From the NCBI RefSeq assembly GCF_004614195.1, contig NZ_SPUM01000143.1, positions 1-46,529 on the forward strand: 46,529 bases of DNA, written 5' to 3'. Positions within the stretch are counted from its first letter, which is position 1. Every line of letters begins with the position of its first letter. This DNA comes from Massilia horti (GTDB taxonomy: Bacteria > Pseudomonadota > Gammaproteobacteria > Burkholderiales > Burkholderiaceae_D). The notes beneath the pieces were generated by a model. It saw only the letters and a list, made by a program, of their open reading frames with translations. It had not been told where the DNA came from and ran no database searches. A program made the position numbers and the translations under genes. This document shows positions 37,691 through 46,529 of the stretch, piece after piece.

Positions 37691-37795
37691 TATGTATGCA
37701 CTGGCCATGGGCCGCAGCCACCCGCTGGCAGTGTGACGCCCGTGCCTATCTTCTGTGCATGCGCAAGGTTTGCCGTGAAATGATTGCGGTAGGAA

Positions 37796-37811
37796 TGTGC
37801 ACTAGTGCACA
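37796..37811. promoter_or_regulatory. Dyad operator TGTGCA-N4-TGCACA, regulator-proximal copy
   Basis: TGTGCA-CTAG-TGCACA is a perfect 16-base palindrome, 30 bases before the LysR-type start, where it could mediate autoregulation. An imperfect related half-site, TGTGCATGCGCA, lies between the two full copies at about 37754-37765. Confidence 0.7.
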
Positions 37812-37841
37812 ATATTGTTGCTGATATCAGACAGTCAACCC

Positions 37842-38744
37842 ATGAATACCCTGCCCGAATGGACTGACCTGCGGTTTTTCCTCGAACTGGCGCGCGCCGG
37901 CACCCTGTCCGGCGCCTCGCGCCGGCTGGAAGTCGAGCACACCACGGTGGCGCGCCGGATCGACCGCCTCGAGACCCAGCTCGGCACCACGCTGTTCGAC
38001 CGCAGCCGCGAAGGCTACGAGTTGACCGAAGTGGGCGCAGCATTGCTGCCGCACGCCGAGGCAATGGAAGGGGCGGCGCTGGCGGCGGCCGAACACGTCG
38101 GCGGCGGCGAGGTGGCGGCGCAGGGCGTGGTGCGGCTGGGGGTGCCGGAAGTGTTCGGTGTGAAGGTGGTCGCGCCGCTGCTGGCGCGCATGCTGCAGAC
38201 CCATCCCGACCTGTCGATCGACCTGCTGGCGCTGCCCAGCTTTGCCAATCTGGCCAACCGCGAGGCCGACCTGGGCGTGATGCTCGACCCGCCGAGCACG
38301 GGGCGCTACATGGTCACGCGGCTGGCCTCGTTCCGCTTCTATCTGTATGCGTCGCCGGCCTACCTGGCCAGGCATCCGCCGATCCGTTCGATAGCCGATC
38401 TGGCAGGGCATCACTTCGTCGACTATGTGCAGGACCGGCTGGCCAGCCGCGAGCTGTCGTACCTGAACGAGCTTGGCTTCACGCCGCGGCGGCGCATGTG
38501 CTGCTCGGGCATGATGGCGCAGGTCGAGGCCACCGCCTCCGGGCTGGGGCTGATGATGGCGCCGCCGTATGCGGTAGCCGACGAACCGCGTCTGGTGCGG
38601 GTGCTCGATGACTTTTCTGCCGAACGCTCATACTGGCTGGCCGCGCCGACCGACCTGTACCGGCTGCAGCGGGTGAGGGCGGTGTGGAACCTGCTGCGCG
38701 AGCATGCGGACGGGCATCCGGAGCTGTTCATGCACATGTCGTGA
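37842..38744 (+). CDS. LysR-family transcriptional regulator
   Basis: A 300-residue regulator: N-terminal winged helix-turn-helix (about residues 1-62; LARAGTLSGASRRLEVEHTTVARRIDRLE) and a periplasmic-binding-like effector domain from about 90. It diverges from the TonB receptor operon and most likely regulates it in response to a substrate-derived molecule. The start at 37842 has no strong ribosome-binding site; an in-frame codon at 37815 lies too close to the operator to be likely. Confidence 0.9.
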   Translation: MNTLPEWTDLRFFLELARAGTLSGASRRLEVEHTTVARRIDRLETQLGTTLFDRSREGYELTEVGAALLPHAEAMEGAALAAAEHVGGGEVAAQGVVRLGVPEVFGVKVVAPLLARMLQTHPDLSIDLLALPSFANLANREADLGVMLDPPSTGRYMVTRLASFRFYLYASPAYLARHPPIRSIADLAGHHFVDYVQDRLASRELSYLNELGFTPRRRMCCSGMMAQVEATASGLGLMMAPPYAVADEPRLVRVLDDFSAERSYWLAAPTDLYRLQRVRAVWNLLREHADGHPELFMHMS

Positions 38745-38790
38745 AAAGACGGCTTAGGCCGCCTAATCTGCATCAAAAAGGCGTGATTTC

Positions 38791-38805
38791 AAGGTGATAC
38801 CTTGA
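38791..38805. other. Perfect short hairpin upstream of the lysozyme gene
   Basis: CAAGGTGATACCTTG has six-base arms and a three-base loop, 26 bases before the lysozyme start. It could be a binding site or a structure affecting translation. A second small dyad, TTAGG/CCTAA, is at about 38754-38766. No clear -10/-35 pair is visible here. Confidence 0.4.
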
Positions 38806-38831
38806 GCGTCTACCTTGATGCGGAGACATTT

Positions 38832-39386
38832 ATGTCCGGCCATAATCATCACGCTACGCCTTTCACGTCCGATGCCTCTAACGCAACCATGAAGATGAGT
38901 CCCGGGGCGAAAGGACGCATGCGCGCCACCGAAAGGGCGGTCTATCGTTATTACAACGACATGGGTAAAAATAAAGGAAATTGCACCTGGGGCCCTGGCC
39001 TCCTCGCACATAAGGGAATTTGTTCAGAAGACGAGTTAAAACAAAAAGTCAGCACCAAGTCGGTCAACTTGGAATTTGAGCGGCGGGTGGCAGAAGCGGA
39101 GCGTATTGTCCGGAGAAAGACCAAAGTGGCTCTTAATCAAGCGCAGTTCGACGCATTGTGCAGTCTCACCTACAATGCTGGAATAAAAGCCACACGGGAC
39201 ACGTACGACTTCGTAAATCAGGGTGATTTTTCAGGCGCCGCCGCGAATATTTCAAAGATGATTAAAGTCGAGATTCATGAAGGCGGCAGGAAAAAATATG
39301 TCATCGCTCCTGGACTAATCACGCGTCGGGCGGAAGAAAGCGCACCATTTCGGGTAGCCAGCCCTGCTACAACTGCTGGCGAATAG
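38832..39386 (+). CDS. T4-type (GH24) lysozyme without signal peptide
   Basis: A 184-residue peptidoglycan-cleaving enzyme with the T4-lysozyme catalytic triad: E34 (RATERAVYRYY), D43 (YNDMGK) and T52 (CTWGPG). The E-x8-D spacing is that of T4. The helix LNQAQFDALCSLTYNAG is the second hallmark. A 25-residue N-terminal stretch with HNHHATPFTSDASNAT precedes the domain. There is no signal peptide, so it must cross the membrane by a holin, a signal-arrest-independent route, or a secretion system. GGAG stands six bases before ATG 38832. It starts a more AT-rich islet with two exported small proteins. It may be a prophage remnant or an antibacterial effector. Confidence 0.85.
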   Translation: MSGHNHHATPFTSDASNATMKMSPGAKGRMRATERAVYRYYNDMGKNKGNCTWGPGLLAHKGICSEDELKQKVSTKSVNLEFERRVAEAERIVRRKTKVALNQAQFDALCSLTYNAGIKATRDTYDFVNQGDFSGAAANISKMIKVEIHEGGRKKYVIAPGLITRRAEESAPFRVASPATTAGE

Positions 39387-39395
39387 GAGAGTCTC

Positions 39396-39860
39396 ATGGT
39401 CTTTCGTCGCTGCCCGACCTTGCGGCAATGCACGACCGCGTTATCTGTCGCCGTCGCTCTGGCTTTAGCATTTTGGCCAACATTTTCAACCGCTGCTGAT
39501 GGGAAGTATGAGCGCGCGGTGAGCGGCAACTGGAAGCTCACTGCCGCGCTGGACGGAGCGCACATAACCTCGCTTGATGAAAACGAGGCCCTGCAACTGG
39601 TCGGCCGGGTATTCACCATACGTAAAGAGTCAGTGAAATTTGGAAGCCGTGTTTGCGGCCCGTCGGACTTTGAAGCAGAGCGTGTGGAACCCAAAATATA
39701 TCTACCCGAACAATTTCATGCGAGGGCAGAAAAATTAGGTCTTCCCAGCCCGGTCACTGCAGTTGACTTGAGCTGTACAACGGTATTTATCAAGAGTCCG
39801 AACCGGCTTGTAATCTTTTGGGAAGGCTGGTTCTTTGACGCTGTTCGGGTTAAACGCTAG
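39396..39860 (+). CDS. Small exported protein, candidate lysozyme inhibitor
   Basis: A 154-residue protein with a clear signal peptide (about residues 1-34, ending FSTAADG). The mature part begins with a lipocalin-like SGNWKLTAALDG and has two cysteines (SRVCGPS and DLSCTT) that can form a disulfide. I do not recognise an established family. It lies nine bases after the lysozyme gene, with AGGAG before the ATG, so the two are co-expressed. Size, periplasmic location, and gene pairing fit an immunity protein or lysozyme inhibitor, but this is inference. Confidence 0.6.
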   Translation: MVFRRCPTLRQCTTALSVAVALALAFWPTFSTAADGKYERAVSGNWKLTAALDGAHITSLDENEALQLVGRVFTIRKESVKFGSRVCGPSDFEAERVEPKIYLPEQFHARAEKLGLPSPVTAVDLSCTTVFIKSPNRLVIFWEGWFFDAVRVKR

Positions 39861-40003
39861 CTTTGTTCACTCCAGCATGCACTGGCCGCGGGCTGTCACG
39901 TATCGACTCCGCACTATTACGCTCACTTTACGTTAGGCCTACAATAATGAACCGTCATTTTCTCGATGCATTGGAATCTAGAGTTATTGCTTTCGCTAAG
40001 CTA

Positions 40004-40546
40004 ATGAAATTTACTCACATTTTCCTCTTTTCTGTTTTGAGCGTTAGTGCTTATGCCGAAACATACCAAGAGAAGCTAGAGGCCGCTCGCCAAGTTGTGT
40101 GGCTCACGGATTATAAGGCTATGTTTAATGCCTACTTGGTGCAATGTGAAAAATCTGAAGGAACTTACTTCGACCCTATCGTACTGTTCAAAAACGACCC
40201 TGGGGCGTTTCGTGGCGTATCGCCCCAATCCGCCTACTGGCCTGAGGTTGAAGCAGCGTATCGTCGATATCAGGTCCGAGTCTGCGGCTACCTTACAACT
40301 GATGAATTTACTGAATTCGTCGCCCGACAATTCGCAGATCGAACATCTCTAGACGATTTACGCGCTTCCATAGCCTTCCAGTCTTCTCCCGCCGGACGAA
40401 GGATTCAGCAAGCAAGCGTTGCAGTGAATGAAGCCTTTCAGGCTCATGCACAGGCAAGCCTTCAAACTGCCGTTCCTGATGCATACAAAGAAGTTCAATT
40501 TGAATTAGCAGCAATAGCTGAGAAGTATCGTCGAGCGCCCAAATGA
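40004..40546 (+). CDS. Small exported protein, weakly DUF2059-like
   Basis: A 180-residue protein with a signal peptide MKFTHIFLFSVLSVSAYAE when started at 40004; ATG 39947 would add 19 residues that are not signal-like. The C-terminal half (LTTDEFTEFVARQF, IAFQSSPAGRRIQQ, YKEVQFELAAIAEKY) weakly resembles the helical DUF2059 proteins. The function is unknown. The DNA is markedly AT-rich: 39961-40020 has 21 G or C in 60 bases, against roughly two thirds in the surrounding genes. It begins 143 bases after the preceding gene and could be a second protein of the lysozyme cassette. Confidence 0.55.
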   Translation: MKFTHIFLFSVLSVSAYAETYQEKLEAARQVVWLTDYKAMFNAYLVQCEKSEGTYFDPIVLFKNDPGAFRGVSPQSAYWPEVEAAYRRYQVRVCGYLTTDEFTEFVARQFADRTSLDDLRASIAFQSSPAGRRIQQASVAVNEAFQAHAQASLQTAVPDAYKEVQFELAAIAEKYRRAPK

Positions 40547-40558
40547 CATTGGCGGCTA

Positions 40559-41704
40559 TTAGGAGCCGCGCAAGCGGAACGGATTGCGGTCGTTCAGCTC
40601 GTCGATATACTCGTCGACTCCACCCGCTTCGCGCTCGAGGAAGCGCTCGATCGCATCGGCAAACGCCGGGTGCGCCAACCAGTGCGCCGACCACGTGCGG
40701 GTCGGCAGGAAGCCGCGCGCCATCTTGTGTTCGCCCTGCGCACCGCCTTCGAACACCTTGATGCCCTGCTCGATGCAGAACTCCAGCGGCTGGTAATACG
40801 CGGCCTCGAAATGCAGGCACGGTACGTGTTCGAGCGCGCCCCAGTAGCGGCCGTACAGCGTGTCCTCGGTGTAGATCACGAGAGATGACGCTATCGGCTT
40901 GCTGTCCCGTTCGGCTATCACGAGCAGTATGTTTTGTGGCATCGCGCTGCCGATGCGTAGAAAAAAGTCCAGATTCAGGTAGGGCTTCGAAAAATGCGCC
41001 GCGTAGGTGTGGCGGTAGCAGCGGTTGAAAAAGCGCCAGTCCGATTCTGTCGCGTCCACGCCGCGCACGCGGCGCAGCGTCACTCCCGCGTCATGTACCT
41101 TGCGCCGTTCGGCGCGGATGTTCTTGCGTTTTTTGTGTTCGAGCGTGGACAGGAATTCGTCGAAGCTCCTGAAGCCCTCGTTCATCCAGTGGAACTGCAC
41201 GCCGCTGCGCAGCATATAGCCGGCCGCGCCAAGCTCGCGCGCTTCTGCATCAGGCGGAAACAGGATATGGGTCGATGACACGCCGGCCGCCTGTTGGACC
41301 TCCTGCAGCGTCCCTATTAACGCAGCACGGGCCCCGGCGTCGCGCGCGAGCAGGCGCGGCCCGGTCACCGGCGTGAACGGGATTGCCGACAGCAGCTTGG
41401 GGTAGTACTCGAGGCCGTGGCGTTGATAGGCATCGGCCCACACCCAGTCGAACACGTACTCGCCGTACGAGTGATCTTTCACGTACAGCGGCAGGGCCGC
41501 GGCAAGCTCGCCGCCATTGTAGAGCGTGATGAATTGCGGCTGCCAGCCGCTGGCGGCCGTGGCGCTGCCGGACTCGTGCAGAGCATGCAGGAAGGCGTAC
41601 GACAGGAAGGGATTGGGGGCGTTGTCCTGTCCGGCCAGCAGGCCATCCCAGGCGGCTTGACCGATCTCGGCCAAATTGGAAACGATATGCGTGCGATAAT
41701 TCAA
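40559..41704 (-). CDS. FemAB-like GNAT-fold acyltransferase
   Basis: A 381-residue protein of the FemAB-like (DUF482) group with duplicated GNAT folds. Family features are NPFLSYAFLHALHESG at about residues 31-46, a KKRKNIRAERRKV basic segment (about 191-203) and FEGGAQGEHKMARGFLP near the C terminus. These proteins are proposed to act in peptidoglycan or aminoacyl transfer, but biochemical proof is scarce. The start is TTG 41704, with GGAAG five bases before it; no ATG precedes the homologous N terminus. It diverges from nadE across 57 bases and ends convergent with the AT-rich islet. Confidence 0.82.
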   Translation of the reverse strand: MNYRTHIVSNLAEIGQAAWDGLLAGQDNAPNPFLSYAFLHALHESGSATAASGWQPQFITLYNGGELAAALPLYVKDHSYGEYVFDWVWADAYQRHGLEYYPKLLSAIPFTPVTGPRLLARDAGARAALIGTLQEVQQAAGVSSTHILFPPDAEARELGAAGYMLRSGVQFHWMNEGFRSFDEFLSTLEHKKRKNIRAERRKVHDAGVTLRRVRGVDATESDWRFFNRCYRHTYAAHFSKPYLNLDFFLRIGSAMPQNILLVIAERDSKPIASSLVIYTEDTLYGRYWGALEHVPCLHFEAAYYQPLEFCIEQGIKVFEGGAQGEHKMARGFLPTRTWSAHWLAHPAFADAIERFLEREAGGVDEYIDELNDRNPFRLRGS

Positions 41705-41761
41705 AATTGCTTCCGTACCTAAACAAGAAGTGAGTGCGGACCCTGCGGCGAAAGACTCACC

Positions 41762-43816
<2,055 letters not shown>

Positions 43817-43847
43817 TATCTTCAGTAATTATTGTTAGGGAGTAGAG

Positions 43848-44186
43848 ATGAAACAGATTACCTGTGTGATCAAGCCATTTAAGCTGGACGAAGTGCGCGA
43901 GGCGCTGGCCGAAGTGAACGTGACCGGGTTGACCGTCACCGAGGTGAAGGGTTTCGGACGCCAGAAGGGACACACCGAGCTGTATCGCGGCGCCGAGTAT
44001 GTGGTGGATTTCTTGCCCAAGGTGAAGATCGAGGTGGTGGTGGACGATCCGCTGGTCGATCAGGTGGTGGACGCGATCATCAAGGCCGCGCGCACCGGCA
44101 AGATCGGCGACGGCAAGATCTTTGTGCAGGAAGTGGAGCAGGTGATCCGCATCCGCACCGGGGAAACCGGACCCGACGCCGTCTAG
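43848..44186 (+). CDS. glnB: PII signal-transduction protein
   Basis: A 112-residue PII protein that senses 2-oxoglutarate and ADP/ATP. The T-loop carries Y46 and the uridylylation-type Y51 (GHTELYRGAEYVVDF). The ATP-site B-loop TGKIGDGKIFV and the C-loop end GPDAV are intact. The DIKPFKLDEVREAL-like N terminus is canonical. GlnB and GlnK types are not easily separated, so the symbol is the general one. It follows nadE closely and is followed by a terminator, forming a two-gene unit. Confidence 0.93.
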   Translation: MKQITCVIKPFKLDEVREALAEVNVTGLTVTEVKGFGRQKGHTELYRGAEYVVDFLPKVKIEVVVDDPLVDQVVDAIIKAARTGKIGDGKIFVQEVEQVIRIRTGETGPDAV

Positions 44187-44194
44187 TACTTTGA

Positions 44195-44220
44195 AACCGG
44201 GGCCCCGCTCCCCGGTTCTT
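44195..44220 (+). terminator. Intrinsic terminator after glnB
   Basis: AACCGGGG (44195-44202) pairs with CCCCGGTT (44210-44217) around a seven-base loop, followed by a short pyrimidine tract. The hairpin is strong but the T-run is short. Confidence 0.6.
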
Positions 44221-44391
44221 CCATCTCCCCAATTGCGGCAGCGGAGCGTTGTTTGGTTCCCGCTGTCGCTCTCCAGTTGGTGCCGCCCTTAGCTGTATCA
44301 AAAGATGGGCGCTTGGCGCCGCACGTGTCCCCAATCTTCAGTACGCTTGCGGGGCGCCGGGCGTTGCGCCCTCGACATGGAGAGACGGGAC

Positions 44392-45723
44392 ATGCACCAC
44401 AAGGAATTGCTTTGCATCGCAGCCGACCGCAATCTGGCTGCCGCGTACGCGCACGCGCACGCGCTGCGCGAGTGGAAAGTGCGCACCGTGCACACGCTGC
44501 ACGATGCGAGCCGCGCGCTGCGCACCGATGGCTATCTGGTGGGCCTGCTGGTCGGGCTGGACGAAGCCGAACACGCCGAGCTGGACAGCTTCCTGAGCCA
44601 GAATTGGAAGCAGCAGTGGATCGGCCTGTTGCGGCCCGCGGCGCTGGACTCGGCGCGCTGCCGTCAACTGGTGGGTGACCATCTTTACGCTTTTCACACC
44701 GACCCGGTTGACCCGGTGAACCTTGGTTACGCGCTCGGCCATGCGTTCGGGGTCGCCACGCTGCGCGAGGCGGCGCAGCCGGCGGCCGAGCCTGCGGCGA
44801 CGGCGATGATCGGCGGCAGCGCCGCGATCCGGCGCCTGCGTACCCAGATCGCCCGGGTGGCGCAGGCCGACGCGCCGGTGTTCGTGTGGGGCGAAAGCGG
44901 CAGCGGCAAGGAACTGGCCGCGCGCGCGATCCACGCGCAGTCGCAGCGGGCGGACGGGCCGTTCGTGCCGGTAAACTGTGGCGCGCTCGCGCCGGCGCTG
45001 ATCCAGTCCGAGCTGTTCGGACATGTGCGGGGAGCGTTCACCGGCGCCGCTTCCGACAAGCCAGGCCTGATCGAAGCGGCCGGCGGCGGCACGCTGTTTC
45101 TCGACGAGGTCGCGGAGCTGCCCAAGGATCAGCAGGCGAACCTGCTGCGCTTCCTGCAAGAGAAGACGATCTACCGGGTCGGCTCCACCCGCAGCATTGC
45201 GGTCGACGTCCGGGTGATCGCGGCGTCGCACGTGGACTTGCAGCGGGCGGTGCAACAGGGCCTGTTCCGCGAAGATCTGTATTACCGCCTTAACGTGCTG
45301 CCGCTGACGGTGCCGGCGCTGCGCGAGCGCTGCGCCGATGTGCCTTTGTTGGCCGAGCATTTCTTCCGCACGTATGCGGCCGACAAGCCGCCAGGCCTGA
45401 AGGGTTTCAGTAGCGCCGCGATTCAGGCGCTGCGCCAGCACGACTGGCCGGGCAATGTACGTGAATTGATCAACCGGACCCGGCGCGCCATGGTGCTCGC
45501 CGAAGGGCGTCGGATCACGCCGGGCGACCTCGGTCTGGCGCATGCCAGCGGGCCGCCGGGTGGCGTTGGCCTGGGCGAATCGCGGATCGAGGCCGAACGG
45601 GCGGCCGTCATGGCCGGCCTCGAACGTGCCGGCAACAACATTTCGCGCGCGGCGCGCGAGCTGGGCGTGTCGCGCATGACGCTGTACCGCCTGCTGGACA
45701 AGCACGGCATCCACGTCAAGTAA
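44392..45723 (+). CDS. Sigma-54 enhancer-binding regulator with degenerate receiver (VpsR-like)
   Basis: A 443-residue regulator. The N-terminal domain (about 1-130) looks like a response-regulator receiver but lacks a recognisable phospho-acceptor Asp pattern. The AAA+ domain has Walker A GESGSGKE (167-174), the sigma-54-contacting GAFTGA (214-219) and Walker B GGGTLFLDE (about 234-242). A Fis-type helix-turn-helix (AARELGVSRMTLYRLL) ends the protein. Start 44392 is preferred because GGAGAG lies seven bases upstream; ATG 44377 would add five residues. VpsR-like proteins of this kind control exopolysaccharide or matrix genes. It lies upstream of a gene with a sigma-54 promoter, its likely target. 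Confidence 0.9.
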   Translation: MHHKELLCIAADRNLAAAYAHAHALREWKVRTVHTLHDASRALRTDGYLVGLLVGLDEAEHAELDSFLSQNWKQQWIGLLRPAALDSARCRQLVGDHLYAFHTDPVDPVNLGYALGHAFGVATLREAAQPAAEPAATAMIGGSAAIRRLRTQIARVAQADAPVFVWGESGSGKELAARAIHAQSQRADGPFVPVNCGALAPALIQSELFGHVRGAFTGAASDKPGLIEAAGGGTLFLDEVAELPKDQQANLLRFLQEKTIYRVGSTRSIAVDVRVIAASHVDLQRAVQQGLFREDLYYRLNVLPLTVPALRERCADVPLLAEHFFRTYAADKPPGLKGFSSAAIQALRQHDWPGNVRELINRTRRAMVLAEGRRITPGDLGLAHASGPPGGVGLGESRIEAERAAVMAGLERAGNNISRAARELGVSRMTLYRLLDKHGIHVK

Positions 45724-45937
45724 CGGCGGCGCGCCCGCCAGTCACACAAGCGATACAGGCGGCGTTTGACTGGGGCGCCCACTGCTGAGCGGTGCGGCGA
45801 GGACCGCAGTAGCCAGGGGCGGTGTCACAAGGCCGCGACGATTCAAAGCCGCGGCCGCCCGCAGTTGCAACCAGGAGATTCGGACCTCACGGTGTCTCGT
45901 CTGTAAATACAAGCACTTGCGCTCGGCGCGGCGGCGC
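45724..45937. promoter_or_regulatory. Region between the regulator and its sigma-54 promoter
   Basis: No gene is visible. Two similar motifs, GTCACACAAG at about 45741 and GTGTCACAAGG at about 45827, lie 110-200 bases before the sigma-54 promoter, a distance typical of enhancer sites. The similarity is short and could be chance. Confidence 0.35.
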
Positions 45938-45952
45938 TGGCACCGATTTTGC
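45938..45952 (+). promoter_or_regulatory. Sigma-54 (-24/-12) promoter
   Basis: TGGCAC, five bases, TTGC matches the sigma-54 consensus at all defining positions, with GG at 45939-45940 and GC at 45951-45952. Transcription would start near 45964, giving a leader of about 57 bases before the secreted protein gene at 46021. Confidence 0.8.
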
Positions 45953-46020
45953 TGATACCTGGGCTGGCTCGAGCGATGTAGCAGAGTCATTCGATGACTA
46001 ACTTTTCAAAAGGATAACGA

Positions 46021-46529
46021 TGAAACGCATTCTGATGGCAGTCATGATTTCGCTGGCTTTCGGCGCCAGCGCATACGCCGACCCGGTCGGTAATCAGGCG
46101 AACAACACAACCGGCAATGTGGACCAGGCCACCTGGCACACTCGGGACCTGAACGGCTCTGGTGCGCTCGCGAACGAGCATAGCCAGGCCGCCCAGGCCA
46201 AAGACGGCAGCACGGGCATCAACAACAGTACTGGTGGAACTGCTGCGGCGGCGTTTGCCGCGGCCTCGGCAAACAATGGGTCGCACGCCACCTCGAATAC
46301 GTCGGGCTCCTTCAACACCTCGACCGCCACCGCCAACAGTGTCCTGACCGGCGTCGTGACGGGCAACACGATCGGCGCCATCGGCAACGTGACGGCCAAC
46401 ACCAGCGCCACCGTGGGCGGTAACGCGGGTGGCGGCGATGGCGGCGACGGCTTTGGCGGCGTGGCTGCCAGCGTGGGTGGCGCAGGCGGCATTGGCGGGC
46501 TGGCGACCGCGGCGAACAGCGGCCCGGCC
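46021..46529 (+). CDS. Secreted low-complexity Gly/Ala/Asn/Thr-rich protein (3' end outside window)
   Basis: The first 169 codons are present. A signal peptide (about residues 1-21, ending ASAYAD) precedes a region rich in Asn, Thr, Ala, Ser and Gly, with a Gly-rich tract GGNAGGGDGGDGFGG from about 138 and the NQANNTTGNVDQATW stretch near the N terminus. No catalytic motif is seen. The composition suggests an extracellular matrix, adhesin or fibre-like protein. AAAGGA precedes the ATG. It is driven by a sigma-54 promoter and lies next to a VpsR-like activator, which fits a role in biofilm matrix. The family is not recognised. Confidence 0.65.

Noticed and set aside
38832..40546. Intact prophage
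   Set aside because: Only a lysozyme resembles a phage gene; no integrase, capsid, tail, holin or attachment-site repeat was seen.
44277..44295. Sigma-54 promoter before the regulator gene (TTGGTGCCGCCCTTAGC)
   Set aside because: The spacing between the GG and GC elements is off by one and the -24 box is poor, unlike the clear promoter at 45938.

Overview
The window is GC-rich chromosomal DNA of a Gram-negative bacterium, most likely a betaproteobacterium of the order Burkholderiales and plausibly Oxalobacteraceae (Massilia/Duganella/Janthinobacterium type). This is inferred from a hopanoid-modification cluster with an embedded ispH, the hemC-hemD-hemX-hemY operon, a DNA polymerase II gene, PEP-CTERM surface proteins, a livKGFHM-type transporter and TonB-dependent uptake. 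No rRNA, tRNA, CRISPR array, transposase or integrase was seen.

Layout. (1) 1-12597: hopanoid tailoring and transport. hpnN (partial) and hpnM diverge; hpnL-hpnK-hpnJ-hpnI-hpnH-ispH form one leftward operon; hpnA reads the other way; hpnB is paired with an uncharacterised di-iron ferritin-like protein. Together they cover adenosylhopane formation (HpnH), amino-sugar and cyclitol head groups (HpnI, HpnK, HpnJ) and export to the outer membrane (HpnN, with HpnM). Squalene-hopene cyclase, hpnCDE, hpnG and hpnO are not in the window. (2) 12709-18526: DNA polymerase II, a 5'-truncated PP2C phosphatase remnant, a solitary lpxD, and a DHA2-type MFS exporter. The lpxD-MFS gap holds a promoter, a LacI-type operator and an intrinsic terminator with no coding region between them: a candidate small RNA or attenuated leader. 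(3) 18653-26448: PEP carboxylase, divergent hemCDXY, and inorganic pyrophosphatase. (4) 26521-29040: a secreted-protein operon with a PEP-CTERM protein, a small post-PEP-CTERM-type protein and a PA-domain metalloprotease. (5) 29457-38744: a co-directional TonB receptor, alpha/beta hydrolase and livKGFHM uptake operon, with a divergent LysR regulator and two copies of the same dyad operator. (6) 38832-40546: a more AT-rich islet encoding a T4-type lysozyme without signal peptide followed by two exported small proteins, which could be an antibacterial effector-immunity cassette. (7) 40559-46529: FemAB-like acetyltransferase, glutamine-dependent NAD synthetase, PII protein, a sigma-54 enhancer-binding regulator with a degenerate receiver, and the start of a secreted low-complexity protein preceded by a near-consensus sigma-54 promoter.

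Two families of palindromic repeats lie between genes: four loci carrying paired arms built on GTGCGCAC, and one copy of a long GC-rich inverted repeat upstream of ppa.
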